In this document: piece by piece, positions 10,607 through 21,276 of the stretch
Position numbering within the stretch: position 1 is the first letter of the stretch
Layout of the letters: each line of letters opens with the position of its first letter
The notes under the pieces: generated by a model
Database searches by the model: none
What the model was told of the DNA's origin: nothing
What the model saw: the letters and a program-made list of their open reading frames with translations, nothing else
Translations under genes and position numbers: made by a program
Assembly: GCA_037176725.1 (NCBI GenBank)
Contig: JAZBRS010000026.1
Span: 60,614,501 to 60,678,500, forward strand
Length of the DNA stretch: 64,000 bases
Reading direction: 5' to 3'
Source of the DNA: Posidonia oceanica
Taxonomy: Eukaryota; Streptophyta; Magnoliopsida; Alismatales; Posidoniaceae

Positions 10607-11686
10607 TGTCGGTGTGGGATATTTCGTCTGACTCGGTTCAGATCAGAAGCTCTGAGCGAACGTCCTAAAGACACCAAAGTGATAGACTTGATGACATAGT
10701 AGAAGAGTCAGAGCTGAGCAGAAGACCCCTAGCGAATAGCCTAAAGGCACCTAGGAGATCGACATGAAGACCTAGGCGAATAACCTAAAGGCACCTAGGA
10801 GATCAGCATGAAGACCTTAGGCGAACAGCCTATAGGCACCCGAGAGATTAGCATGAAGACCCCAGGTGAGTCGCATACAAACACTAAGGCAAGTGGCATG
10901 AAGGCCATGTAGAAGACCCCACCCGAATAGCCTAAAGACACCTGAGACATCAACCAACCAGGACGTGCCGCATGTGCACCTGACCAAGCACTGAGACCAC
11001 TTCAACATTAATGCTAACCGAGCGCCAAGCCTAAGGAACTATTCTGGCAATGACACGTGGCCCCATCAACACTCTGAAATCATCAAGTGCCATGCCTCAC
11101 ATGCCCTGATAGCACACCAGGTGGAAGACCAGGGGTTAGACTTCTTTCCGTTCAACATGTACTACATACAAGAGCAAATAGACATCACTGCAAGCACACC
11201 GGGATGGCCTTCGATGTATACCACCATACAACATGTCCCTAACAAGTCTACCAAAGCCACCTGACACACTTGGCAAAGCCCCTAACTATATATGGCTCCC
11301 CCATCAGAGCTCGACACTTGTCTAGAGCAACATTACCAGGAGATATGCACCACAGCTACCTCCCACTATTGCCCTCAAGTGTAAATTTACCACTCTTGAA
11401 TGCAGTGAGGGATCTTAATCTGATCCTTTCTCTAAATCTTCTTTTCGAGTTCTTACACTCTTCCATCCTCTCTTTAAAACCTGATCTCCCCTCGATAACT
11501 TAAGCATCGGTGCATCCTCGACCGAGCGGTCGAGCATCCTCTTACTGTTTCCTTCTATTCGCAGACTCTCTTTGAGGAGCAGCTATCTTTGCTCAGCAGC
11601 CATCCCAACTCTTCGACAACACTCAACCAACACTTCCAACCCAGAACCGATGAGCAATGTAGTGTGTGCTGAGAGGGGTGAGATCA
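10607..11686 (+). repeat. 5' LTR of a gypsy element (element D)
   Basis: Begins TGTCGGTGTGGGATATTTC and ends GAGATCA, immediately before a PBS-like sequence. About 1080 bp. It contains a 45-46-bp tandem repeat at about 10733-10868 (units end GATCAGCATGA). It interrupts the Ulp1-like gene; the 5 bp before it are ATCGT. The matching 3' LTR is not in the window. Confidence 0.6.
10733..10868. repeat. 45-46-bp tandem repeat in LTR D, three copies
   Basis: Units share AGAC..TAGGCGAATA.CCTAAAGG followed by CACCTAGGAGAT and AGCATGA. Confidence 0.65.
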
Positions 11687-11688
11687 GT

Positions 11689-11706
11689 TGGTGCCGTTTG
11701 TAGGAA
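11689..11706 (+). promoter_or_regulatory. Primer-binding site of element D
   Basis: TGGTGCCGTTTGTAGGAA follows the LTR end. It is a mutated form of the TGGCGCCGTCTGTGGGAA sequence found after the 5' LTR in many plant gypsy elements. Confidence 0.6.
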
Positions 11707-11772
11707 ACATCACACCGTGCACTTCAAGTTGGTTCAAGTCATTACCACTCACCATTCACCTTGGAGCCTTCC

Positions 11773-12030
11773 ATGACACCAGAAGTTTTCTAAGCACTTC
11801 AAGAGCAAGTCGCATGCCTAACCAAGGAACTAAGGAAGGTGCGGGAAGACCAAGTGGTAACCCCACCAGCATTGGCAGAGGTAGTGGACCCAGCTGTCCC
11901 AGTGGAACCAACGAGGCCACGACGACAACTCTCCTTTCAACCGCCACAAGAAGTTTTGGGCTCCGATGAACTCTACCACTTGGAGCCGGTATCCTCCACT
12001 AGGCTGGTCGAAGTCTATTGCTACGTTTAG
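11773..12030 (+). pseudogene. Gypsy gag N-terminus, truncated (element D)
   Basis: ATG at 11773 (MTPEVF), then an in-frame TAA where a Gln codon (CAA) is expected. The frame continues with ALQEQVACLTKELRKVRED, a coiled-coil start typical of gypsy gag, and a Pro-rich stretch, ending at 12030 in unrelated MITE-like DNA. No capsid core, protease or pol follows. Whether the rest was deleted or lies beyond element A cannot be told here. Confidence 0.6.
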
Positions 12031-12398
12031 TACACTGGAATGAAAATAGATAGAAATGGAATGAACACTAGAATGGAATTTGGAATGGAATAGTTTTATT
12101 CCATTCCTGTGTTTGGTATGCAATCAAAATGCAGAGTGGAATTGGCAGACAATTCCTTTCCACTATTTGGTACATAAGAACAAAATCAGAATGAAAATAC
12201 AAAATCTATATATTAACATCTACATATTAACAAAAATATCCTGTCAACCTGGAAAAAGATTTTGAAAAGAGTGTTTTTTTAAGGGGGCTGTGGAGGAAGA
12301 CAATGGCTAGAGGACGAAGGGAGGCTGCCGAGGTAGAGCTATTGCTACAGAAATGAGAAGACGGGCATGGGATGGGAAAGCATCAAGTGTTGTTTTTG
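12031..12398. other. MITE-like remnant and unassigned DNA
   Basis: Begins with GGAATGGAAT-rich sequence around an imperfect palindrome at about 12082-12106, a style seen in small plant DNA transposons. No clear pair of termini or target-site duplication was found. The rest (12250-12398) shows nothing I can name. Confidence 0.3.
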
Positions 12399-12736
12399 GG
12401 GTAAATTACAGTTCACCCCCCACAACTATTCATGTTTTTTAGTTTAGTATCTTAAACTTTTTTTCGTTATAACTTGCCCCCTCAACTACCACCATTAAAC
12501 AACAAGACCTCTTTCGTCAGGTTTGAAGGATTACAGTCTTTTTTTTGGACAAATTTTCCTTTCTTCCCATCTTCTTCCATTTGCCTCCCTCAACTATTCG
12601 AGTTTTTCAGCTTCGTACCCTAAACTTTTTTTGTTACAACTTGCCCCCTCAACTACCTCTATTATACAATAAGACCCTTTCATCAGGTTTGAAGGGTCAT
12701 GTGACTTTTACAATAATTCTTTCAGATAATTTACCC
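12399..12736. mobile_element. MITE-like element with GGGTAAATTA inverted ends
   Basis: 338 bp starting GGGTAAATTA and ending TAATTTACCC. The inside holds two copies of an about 140-bp unit with CTTGCCCCCTCAACTAC and TCAGGTTTGAAG. The family is not determined; a Mutator-like or hAT origin is possible. No target-site duplication was recognised. Confidence 0.45.
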
Positions 12737-12968
12737 TTCTTTCCCATCTTCTTCAATTTTTTCTACATCATAAACCCTAAACCCAACTTCACCACTAAAA
12801 TTTTCTCCTTTCACCTTCTTTCCCAAACATTTTTTTTCTCTATTTTCTTGATAGACTTATGATCTCGAGCTTTGTCAATACCATAGGAAGATCTCGAGCT
12901 TCTTCCCTATCAACATCAAGCATATCTCAACTAAAGGTCTCGACTCGCTCGAAAAGGATATCGACGAC
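12737..12968. other. Unassigned flank of element A
   Basis: Pyrimidine-rich and then TCGAG-rich sequence without a recognisable gene. ACGAC at 12964-12968 is the expected place of the element A target-site duplication. Confidence 0.35.
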
Positions 12969-13640
12969 TGTAGTAATCCTGAAATTCTGATCGTCCATGC
13001 ACGATGCCAAAGCTCGCGTGCATCGATCAAAATAGGCTCACTATATGCGGCAGGATCCAAGGGAAGAAACTTGACTCGGAAATGTTGGCAAAAGAAGGAA
13101 AGAAGAAATGATAAGACAAATAGGAGTCACCACTAGGTCTATTAAGTTGGAAGACAGGGAAAACCGAGGGTAAAGCATGAAAAGACATGCAAAACTAGAT
13201 ACAAAGAGGGGGCAAAGGGATGCGATGCAACACAATGTGATGCTATGCTATGCTAAGCTATGACTCGTGCCTAGGATGAAGGAAAGGTCAATGCGGGCCA
13301 AGAGAAAGGGCAAGGACTCCTGTTACACACGGGGAAGCTGTTAGGCACCCCTGATACGTCCGAGAGTCAGTCTTTCTTAGGCAATCTCGCTTGTTAATGC
13401 AGGAAGATGCTTGCCTAATGCCTAAATGCAATGAATGTCTGATTGCTATGCATGGGAAATAAACGTACTATCTATGTGCTCAGCAGCACTACTAGTGTTC
13501 CGAACTAGGCGAACCCTGGTTCGTGAGAACTCCTAAGCAGTAAGCATCATAGCCCTAATGCAAATGCAGGAGATAAACAAAACTACAGGGAAAACCAAGC
13601 AATGCAAACGACATGCAAGGGATAACCCAAAGTGGGCACA

Positions 13641-13780
13641 GAAAACGATGCGAAAGTGCTGAAATCGATGCAAAGGCGCGGAAAACGACGCAAGGGCGCA
13701 GAAAACGATGCAAAGATGCAGAAAACGATGCAAGGGCGCAGAAAACAATGCAAAGGTGTGGAAAACGATGCAAAGGCGTG
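13641..13780. repeat. 20-bp tandem repeat in LTR A, seven copies
   Basis: Consensus GAAAACGATGCAAAGGCGCG. It occupies the place of the 30-bp array of LTR B (49586-50270) and shares its GAAAACG/CGTTTTC core. Confidence 0.8.
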
Positions 13781-13904
13781 GAAAAACAAAACATGGGTCA
13801 GGTAGCATGCATGGGGGTTGTAGTACGCATAAGAAGCCATAAAACACGGAAAACGACAGACGAAATCAAGTCGGCGTTTTAAAATCAAATTCAGCCAAGT
13901 GCAA

Positions 13905-13967
13905 GCATTGAACGCTGGCAACTCCGGCGTCCAACATTGGACGCTGGCATTGCTGGCATCCAACACC
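13905..13967. repeat. Palindromic cassette 1
   Basis: Arms ATTGAACGC, centre GCGTCCAACATTGGACGC, right arm GCATCCAACACC. Confidence 0.75.
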
Positions 13968-14143
13968 TGCTGGAGGCATATAGCATGCAATTTTCAAAAA
14001 GGATGCATTCTAGCTATATGAATGCAATGCTGATGCAGAAATGCAGTAGATTGGGTGCATGACATGTGGGGCAAACATGACAACAGAACAGGAGCAGATT
14101 CAGAGCAAGGGGCAAGCTAAGATTAGGAATTAAAACAAGCAGG

Positions 14144-14204
14144 GCGTTGGATGCCCGTGGGCATGGCATCCAACGTTAGACGCCAATGAGGCTGGTGTCC
14201 AACA
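14144..14204. repeat. Palindromic cassette 2
   Basis: Arms GTTGGATGC, centre GCATCCAACGTTAGACGC, right arm TGTCCAACAC. The TGC/GCA change appears in both halves of the first stem. Confidence 0.75.
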
Positions 14205-14373
14205 CAGGCCAGAAGACAGCAAACCAAATAAGCATACAGATGACAAATAAAATAAGTATGCATGCATTTGGGCTACTGTAAGCAAACATAAATTAGACAT
14301 GCAAGCACAGGATGCATAAGAAACCAAGAAAAACAACATCTGCAACATGTGCCAGGCATAAAGCTCAACCAGA

Positions 14374-14433
14374 GCGTTGGACGCGAGCTGAACCGGCATC
14401 CAACGTTGGACGCCAAGAACAGCAGCGTACAAC
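14374..14433. repeat. Palindromic cassette 3
   Basis: Arms GTTGGACGC, centre GCATCCAACGTTGGACGC, right arm GCGTACAACGC. Confidence 0.75.
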
Positions 14434-14603
14434 GCACTGGGAGGCACAAACACACAAGAACTTGCATAAAAAATACCATGCTATCTAAGAAAGCTGAAGA
14501 ACAATTGCAATAGAAGCTAAGCAAGCAAGTGAACACAGGAATCATGTAAACAAATGGATCAGAGCATCAAGCAAGCTTAAAAAACCAAAACATATGAACA
14601 GGG

Positions 14604-14666
14604 GCGTTAGACGCCGGTGACAGCAGCGTCCAATGTAGGACGTTGAAGCCCCCAGCGTCCAACACC
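14604..14666. repeat. Palindromic cassette 4
   Basis: Arms GTTAGACGC, centre GCGTCCAATGTAGGACGT, right arm GCGTCCAACACC. Confidence 0.75.
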
Positions 14667-14985
14667 TACAGAATGCAAAACCCACCTGCAAAGGGGGAGC
14701 TCAGCTCTAAACCCCAATAAACATGCTTGCAAGCTACTGATGACATGCCAGACCAAGAAAAAATTTCATAGTAAGCATATAATCCACAAGAGGCAAGAAG
14801 GAAAGAGCATGCATAAGAGTAAAGGATAAAAAACCAATAGAAAATAGCATGCAACTCAAGAGGAGACTAGAAAGCCTAAGCATGGTTGCCATAAGGGCCA
14901 GGCATCACTAAGTAAGCATGGATCAAGCATAAACCTCAAAAGGAAACAAGATACAAACATGGCAGCAGAATAAAGCTAGCAGACA

Positions 14986-15048
14986 TGTTGGACGCTGGAT
15001 GAACCAGCGTCCAACGTTGGACGCGGCTCACCCATGCGTCCAACACAG
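14986..15048. repeat. Palindromic cassette 5 (closest to consensus)
   Basis: Arms GTTGGACGC, centre GCGTCCAACGTTGGACGC (perfect palindrome), right arm GCGTCCAACAC. Two back-to-back hairpins are possible. Confidence 0.8.
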
Positions 15049-15228
15049 GCAGACTGCAGACAGAACTAAAGCATGTAAAAATGATTCAAAACATGATCCA
15101 AACAAAAGGCAAACATGGCATAGCATCTGCAAACATGTAAAGGAAGCATGCAGCATGGATTCACAAAAAGCAAGTAACAGCAAAGCAAGGTGAACTTCAA
15201 AGCAAAAACAAGGCAAACAAGGCAGGGT

Positions 15229-15286
15229 GTTGGACGTTGGCTACTGCCGCGTCCAACGTTGGACGCACCAGCCTGGGCGTCCAACA
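15229..15286. repeat. Palindromic cassette 6
   Basis: Arms GTTGGACGT, centre GCGTCCAACGTTGGACGC, right arm GCGTCCAACA. Confidence 0.8.
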
Positions 15287-16135
15287 AACTGAAGATCCTC
15301 CTGGACAAGAATCACGACCAAAACGATCCAAAACTTCGAAATAACTTGCTAGTAAGCAAGTGTGATTGACAACAAGCATGATGGTATGCTTGGTGCCGAA
15401 ATTAGGCGGGTGGATTGCTCCACCCACCTCTTCCTCCTCGCAGTTGGAAAACTAAGGCGAGGAGGGGTGTGTGCAGTGCAATGATGCATGGAAACCATAT
15501 GGAAACACTCAACCTATCATGCATGAGCTACGGGAATGGATAACCAACCTGTGCGTGGCTTGGAACGGCGGTTCGTGCTTCTTCGCCGGGGTCACGGAAG
15601 CTTGCAGCAGGCGTACTCCGACGAGGTCGCGCGACTTGCTGGGGGCATCGGAGAGGGCGGCGAAAGGTTGAGAGGGAAGGTCGGTATTCGCTCTACGCTC
15701 TGGTGTGGTCGAATTTTCTCTCTGGCTTGTGTGGTGACTAGTGCAAAGGCTCAAAGGTGGCTGTTTTGTTCTGGTTTGCATGGGTTCCTCCACCAAATGG
15801 CAGAGGTTACAAGCGGAATTGGTGGGTATGGCAGGCAATGGCAGGGGCTCTGGGTGAGGGGAAGGCACGAGGAATGTCAAGTGGAGGGCATGGGCATGTC
15901 AGACAGCCGGGGAAAGCCACAGCGGTGGCAGGAGAAGCGGCTGGTGGCAGTGAGAGTGGGAGAGAGCGGAAATGGGGCTGGGGCGGAGGAGACGGCTAGT
16001 AAGTGCACTTACTCGGCCTTGGCAGCTAGTGGATGGCCTAGAGTGCATGAGGGGACGGGTAGTAAGTGCGGAGGGGCGGTGGAGTGGATGGGAGGTGAGC
16101 CGAAGGTGGCGGAGCAGCTGCTGCTGCAACCGAGT

Positions 16136-16198
16136 CATTGGACGCTAGAGCAGAAGGTGTCCATCGTTGGACGCTACCCGTGCCAGCGTACAACACAC
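16136..16198. repeat. Palindromic cassette 7
   Basis: Arms ATTGGACGC, centre TGTCCATCGTTGGACGC, right arm GCGTACAACAC. It lies about 220 bp inside the start of LTR A. Confidence 0.75.
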
Positions 16199-16415
16199 CC
16201 AGGATGCGAAAGGCTGAAATGGGCTTGGGCATGGGCTTCGAAAGGGTTTAAAAATGTGTAAAAGGATTGGGTTAAGGCTTTGGGGTTTAGGTAAGGTTTT
16301 AGGCTTGGTTTCGGGGTAGAAATGGGTTAGTTTGAAAAGGAGTGCCATCCCAGAGTCCAAACAAGCCTGCAGGAGAAAACACCAATTACCGGGTTGTCAG
16401 AATGGGGTGTCTACA

Positions 16416-16428
16416 AATGCCCCTCCCT
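16416..16428 (-). promoter_or_regulatory. Polypurine tract of element A
   Basis: The minus strand reads AGGGAGGGGCATT directly before TGTAGACACC of the 3' LTR. This fixes the orientation of element A and the LTR border. Confidence 0.75.
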
Positions 16429-16875
16429 AAGCGAGGTCAAGCGTAGCGAGACCACTGCTCAGGGTAGACAAGACACCCTACCTGACGCTGGCAGGAGCGC
16501 AAATTGCTGTAGGCATGAGCCATTTACCCGGCGGATGCACCAGAAATCATGACTCAGAGCCACAATGCAGATGCAAATGCAGATGCTGATGCAAAGCGTG
16601 CCAATGCAGATGCAATGCATGCCAATGCAGTTATTTATCATGCAATGCCGTTAGTAAAAGAATGCGGTGCTGATGTAGGAGAGATGCAAAGAAAGCTGCA
16701 GTGCAATGCATGAGTTCAGTGATTAGTCCGAACTCACAAAAGGGATGCCTGACAAGACTGACGGGCTTGGCATCCGAGCAGTTAGGACTGCTAGCCCAAC
16801 AAGCAAAGGGTTAGACAAATTGACGGTTGTCAACCGAGCAGTTAGGGCTGCCAGCCCGCAGGGGAACAAAAGTAG

Positions 16876-18336
16876 CTTGTCCTCGCCTGAGGAAGCAAGC
16901 AAGAAAGAGAAAGGGGGAAGGCAAGTGTGGGCATCGTCCGCCCGGAGTGAAGCCACGCAAGGGCTGATCCTCGCACGAGGATACAGGGAAAGACTCTAAG
17001 CATACGGGGTCCGAGAAGAGCTTGTCCTCGCCTGAGCAAGCAAGCAAGAAAGGAGAAAGGGGGCAGGCAAGTGTCGGCATCGTCTGCATGGAGCGAAGCC
17101 ACGCAAGGGCTGATCCTTGCACGAGGATACAGGGAAGGACTCCGAGCATACGAGGTCCAAGAAGAGCTTGTCCTCGCCCGAGGAAGCAAGCAAGAAAGGG
17201 AAAAGGGGGCAGGCAAGCGTGCGCATCGTCCGCACGGAGCGAAGCCACGCAAGGGCTGATCCTCGCACGAGGAAACAGGGAAGAACTCCGAGCATACGGG
17301 GTCCGAGAAGAGCTTGTCCTCGCCCGAGGAAGCAAGCAAGAAAGGAGAAAGGGGGCAGGCAAGCATGGGCATCGTCCACACGGAGCAAAGCCACGCAAGG
17401 GCTGATCCTCGCACGAGGATACAGGAAAGGACTCCGAGCATACGGGGTCTGAGAAGAGCTTGTCCTCACCCAAGGAAGCAAGCAAGAAATGGGAAAGGGG
17501 GCAGGCAAGCGTGGGCATCGTCCGCACAGAGTGAAGCCACGCAAGGGCTGATCCTCGCACAAGGATACAGGAAAGGACTCCGAGCATACGGGGTCCGAGA
17601 AGAGCTTGTCCTCGCCCAAGGAAGAAAGCATGAAAGGGGAAAAGGGGCAGGCAAGCGTGGGCATCGTTCGCACGGAGCAAAGCCACGCAAGGGCTGATCC
17701 TCGCACGAGGATACAGGGAAGAACTCTGAGCATACGAGGTCCGAGAAGAGCTTGTCCTCGCCCGAGGAAGAAAGCAAGAAAGGAGAAAGGGGGCAAGCAA
17801 GCATGGGCATCGTCTGCACGGAGCGAAGCCACGCAAGGGCTGATCCTCGCACAAGGATACAAGGAAGGACTCCGAGCAAATGGGGTCCGAGAAGAGCATG
17901 TCCTCGCCTGAGGAAGCAAGCAAGAAAGAAAGAAAGGGGGCAGGCAAGCATGGGCATCGTCCGCACAGAGCGAAGCCACGCAAGGGCTGATCCTCGCACG
18001 AGGATATAGGGAAGGACACCAAGCATACGAGGTCCGAGAAGAGCTTGTCCTCACCCGAGGAAGCAAGCAAGAAAGGGGAAAGGGGGCAGGCAAGCGTGGG
18101 CATCGTCCGCACGGAGCGAAGCCACGCAATGGTTGATCCTCACACGAGGATACAGGGAAGAACTCCAAGCATACGGGGTCCGAGAAGAGCTTGTCCTCGC
18201 ACGAGGAAGCAAGCAAGACAGGAGAAAGGGGGCAGGCAAGCATGGGCATCCTCCGCACGGAGCGAAGCCACACAAGGGCTGATCCTCGCACGAGGATACA
18301 AGGAAGGATTCCAAATAAATGGGGTCTGAGAAGAGC
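16876..18336. repeat. 146-bp tandem array, ten copies
   Basis: CTTGTCCTCG (or a variant) recurs at 16876, 17021, 17167, 17313, 17459, 17605, 17751, 17897, 18044, 18190 and 18336. The period is 145-147 bp. Each unit holds palindromes of the type TCCTCGCNCGAGGA. Long open frames on several frames result from the repeat and its GC content; since 146 is not a multiple of three, they are not a real gene. Confidence 0.85.
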
Positions 18337-19260
18337 TTGTCCTCACCCGAGGAAGCAAGCGCAGCCTTCGTGCTGACGGAGATGGCAAAGGCTTGTCCTC
18401 GCCCGAGAAAGCAAGCAGAGGATTCCACGCGGACAGAATCCAAAGGGGGCTAGTCCTCACCCGAGGAAGCAAGCAGCAGTCTGACCCTCGCCCAAGGAAA
18501 TAGACAGGGGACTTCATCCGCACGGAGCGAAGTCACCCAGGGGCTCGTCCCCGGTCGGGGGAAAAAGCGGGCCTGATCCTCGCCCAAGGAAACAGGAGGG
18601 ACTTCGTCCGCATGGAGCGAAGTTGCAGGGGGGCATGTCCTCGCACGAGGAAGCAAGCAAAAAAGGAAAAAGACTTGTCCTCGCCCGAGGAAGCAAGCAG
18701 GCGAGACCCCGTCCGCACGGAGCGGAGTCACGCAGAAGGCAAGAAGAAAGAGGCTTATCCTCGCCCAAGGAAGCAAGCAAGCGGGACCCCGTCCACACGG
18801 AGCGAAGTCACGTAAAAAGAAAAAGGCTTGTCCTCGCCCGAAGAAGCAAGCAAGAAAGGAAAAGGGCTTGTCCTCGCCCGAGGAAGCAAGCGGGGCGCGC
18901 ATACGCTCATCCTCGACCAAGGAATAAGCGGGCCTGATCCTTGCCCGAGGAAATAGGGAAACTCCATCCGCACGGAGCTGCGAAAGGCTTGTTCTCGCTC
19001 AAGGAAGCAAGCGGGCCTGATCCTCGTCTGAGGAAATAGACAGGGGCTTTGTCCGCACAGAGCCAAGCAGGGCTTGTCCTCACCCAAGGAAGCAAGTGAG
19101 CCTGATCCTTGCCTAAGGAAACAGACAGGGGCTCTGTCCGCACAGAGCTAAGCAGGGCTTGTCCTCGCCCGAGGAAGCAAGCGGGGCCTGACCTTGCACG
19201 AGGAAACAAGCGAAAGACTTTGTCCGCACGGAGCGAAGTCGCAAGGAGAAAGAAAGGGGA
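18337..19260. repeat. Degenerate shorter-unit extension of the 146-bp array
   Basis: Same building blocks (GTCCTCGCCCGAGGAAGCAAGC, split by variable spacers, and GTCCGCACGGAGCGAAG) in irregular units of roughly 70-110 bp. It looks like an older or recombined edge of the array. Confidence 0.7.
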
Positions 19261-19293
19261 GAGGGAGCGATACCAGAGAGCAGCTAAAAAGAT

Positions 19294-19699
19294 GCCCCTA
19301 GTATCAAAAAAGCAAGGAAATGTAGACAAAACTAACGTGTTTGCCAAACGAGTAGTTAGGGATACCAGCCCGAAGTGATTCGGGCAAAGGCGGTTGCGGC
19401 GATGCATGGGTCTGCAGAGGTTCTTACGTGCATGTTGATCGCGAGGGGAGCTTTGCTGCAACTCCCTTGCTGAGGCTGCGGGTTGCATGGTGAAGCGCCC
19501 CTAGTATCAAAAAAGCAAGGAAATGCAGACAAAACTAACGTGTTTGCCAAACGAGTAGTTAGGGATACCAGCCCGGAGTGATTCGGGCAAAGGCGGTTGC
19601 GGCGATGCATGGGTCTGCAGAGGTTCTTACGTGCATGTTGATCGCGGGGGGAGCTTTGCTGCAACTCCCTTACTGAGGCTGCGGGTTGCATGGTGCTTG
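19294..19699. repeat. 203-bp tandem duplication near the DUF7745 ORF of A
   Basis: Copies 19294-19496 and 19497-19699, nearly identical, both starting GCCCCTAGTATC. The motif ACGTGTTTGCCAAACGAGTAG occurs in each; a close reverse-complement match lies in element B at about 63800-63850, so this is old 3' region of the family that was duplicated in A. Confidence 0.75.
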
Positions 19700-19952
19700 C
19701 GGAGGGAACTACTCTAGATCTATTGCAGGGCTGCTCTAGGCTGCTTGCATAGGCTAATGCTCTGAAGTGCTAGATACGGGTCCTGTAACATCTTGGCAGG
19801 AACAGATATGCAATAGGCAAGGCATGTAACACAAACAAATGGCATGAAATGTCTTTGTATTGAGTGAATCTCTGGTTACACGCCTCTGATAGCCCAAAAA
19901 AAGATAGAGCATGATTCAAAAGAGCTAAACAAACAAACAACTACACAGACGC

Positions 19953-21276
19953 CTAGTTAAGTCGAGCCTTCTTTGCTTTCTGGGAGTCAGGAAACTGGGG
20001 GCGCCAGGAGGAATCTCGTTGAGGGGCCAGAGTCCCTGCACCTCAGCGACATACTCAAAAGTGCATCCTGAGCCCTTCACAGCTGTGATGTCCGTAGACT
20101 TCACTCCATGCCGCATCAGGTCTGCTAGTCCTGCTGTGGCTGCTGTTGTGCTGAGAGGGTAAGTCTGCATGAGCCTGGGTGCGGTGCTATCAATAAAGGC
20201 ACCCTGCTGGAAACCAAACTGCCGCATGACCCGGATAGGGTGGTAGTCCACACCCCTGGTGAATCCTAGCAGCACCACGAGTCGCGTATCGTGGGCATCG
20301 AAGAAGACGGTGAAGGGTTCAGCTGCGGATGGGATGACTCGCCAAGTCACTACATCATCCGTCAGCTCAGACAGCTTCTTGTACTCTTCTGGTACGCTCT
20401 TGATCGTCCTTGCATGGCCGCTACTGTAGTATGTTTCAATGACATGCCTTTGAGGGCGCAGAAGATCCATCTCTAGGTGTGCAGCTAGCCAGATCTGCAC
20501 AAGTGCTCCGCAGCCGTGGAAATGGCGGCAGCGGTGTGCGACGCGGTCCATCCCGCGGTAAGTCTCTACAAGGACGACTGGTGCCAGGTCGATCTACCGG
20601 GTCACCACTGTGAGTGCAATCTCTGTAATCTCGATTGCAACTGTCATCCGACCATGCGTGAAGATCAGTTCGCCTAGAAAGCGGATGACAAATCCCCAGA
20701 GCCACAGCTCATCTCCGACTTCAGCATGCTTTTCCATAACTGCATCAAAGTATGCTAGGTGAAGCAGGGGCGTGGGCCCGCTAGTGCTGATCAGTCTTTG
20801 CTGGCAGTTTTTGGTAGAGAGTCCAGTCAGTTGGCTCAGGACCGCAGTGTACCCGTCGTGCCTCATGAAGACTGTAGGTCCCATGATCTTGGAGAAGCCA
20901 CAGATCCGGTGCAGTTCCTCCAGCGTGGGAGTCAGCTCTGTCCTATCGAAGCGATAGCATGATGCGCTGGCTTCCAGAACCTTGCAGTAGTGCACAGGAG
21001 ATGCCAGCTTACTTCGATGTCAGCTGCCTTCAAAAGCGTGGAAGGGATACCCCATGTGCGCAGCTTCTTGCGATCGGCTGCCTTCAGAAGCGTGGAAGGG
21101 ATACCCCATGTGCGCAGCTTCTCGCGATCGGCTTCAGTGAGTTTGCCAATCCACTCTCGCAGGGCATCTGAGCAGTGCATGGAGGTGACCAGAGTAGGAT
21201 AACCCATTGTGCGGGAGGGAAAGTACAGGCTACTGGTGCAGAAATCTCAGGTACCTGTAACCAAGGTTGCAGTTCA
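19953..21276 (-). pseudogene. DUF7745 protein ORF of element A, decayed
   Basis: Homologous along its length to the intact ORF of element B (62236-63522). Conserved blocks include RTELTPTLEELHRICGFSKI, VSWHLLC..ARFWKPA, HRCRHFHGCGALVQIWLAAH and YHPIRVMRQFGF. Damage: a frameshift at about 20960-20995, TAG near 20597 where B has Gln (CAA), a frameshift close to the C-terminus, and an in-frame 54-bp tandem duplication (21023-21130) repeating KLRTWGIPSTLLKAAD. It is read in the same direction as pol, between integrase and the 3' LTR. DUF7745 is a plant domain without proven function; its layout resembles the plant mobile domain. Confidence 0.75.

Larger units (their letters stand above)
12969..16415 (-). 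repeat. 3' LTR of element A (3447 bp)
   Basis: On the minus strand it starts TGTAGACACCCCATTC after the polypurine tract and ends GGATTACTACA. Both ends match the 5' LTR of B (TGTTGACACCCC ... GGATTACTAAA). The terminal 600 bp also match 50340-50951, including the AGGAGTCC, GGTGCCTAACA and TAATAGACTTGGTGGCGACTC-like landmarks. The middle differs: it carries a 20-bp array and seven palindromic cassettes that B lacks. Confidence 0.75.

Noticed and set aside
12760..12800. CATAAACCCTAAACCC as interstitial telomere repeat
   Set aside because: Only one to two units of CCCTAAA; chance is sufficient.
15509..16261. 241-codon plus-strand frame in LTR A
   Set aside because: Antisense to the element, low-complexity Gly/Arg/Trp-rich translation, crossed by cassette 7, no homologue in LTR B.
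16811..18291. Overlapping minus-strand frames of about 430 codons with repeats such as LPRARTSSSRTPYA
   Set aside because: They run over the 146-bp array. The unit is not a multiple of three, so similar peptides appear in all frames and on both strands; no family resemblance.
16876..19260. Possible CRISPR-like array (regular repeats with palindromes)
   Set aside because: Whole 146-bp units are repeated including the 'spacers', the host is a plant, and no cas-like gene exists.
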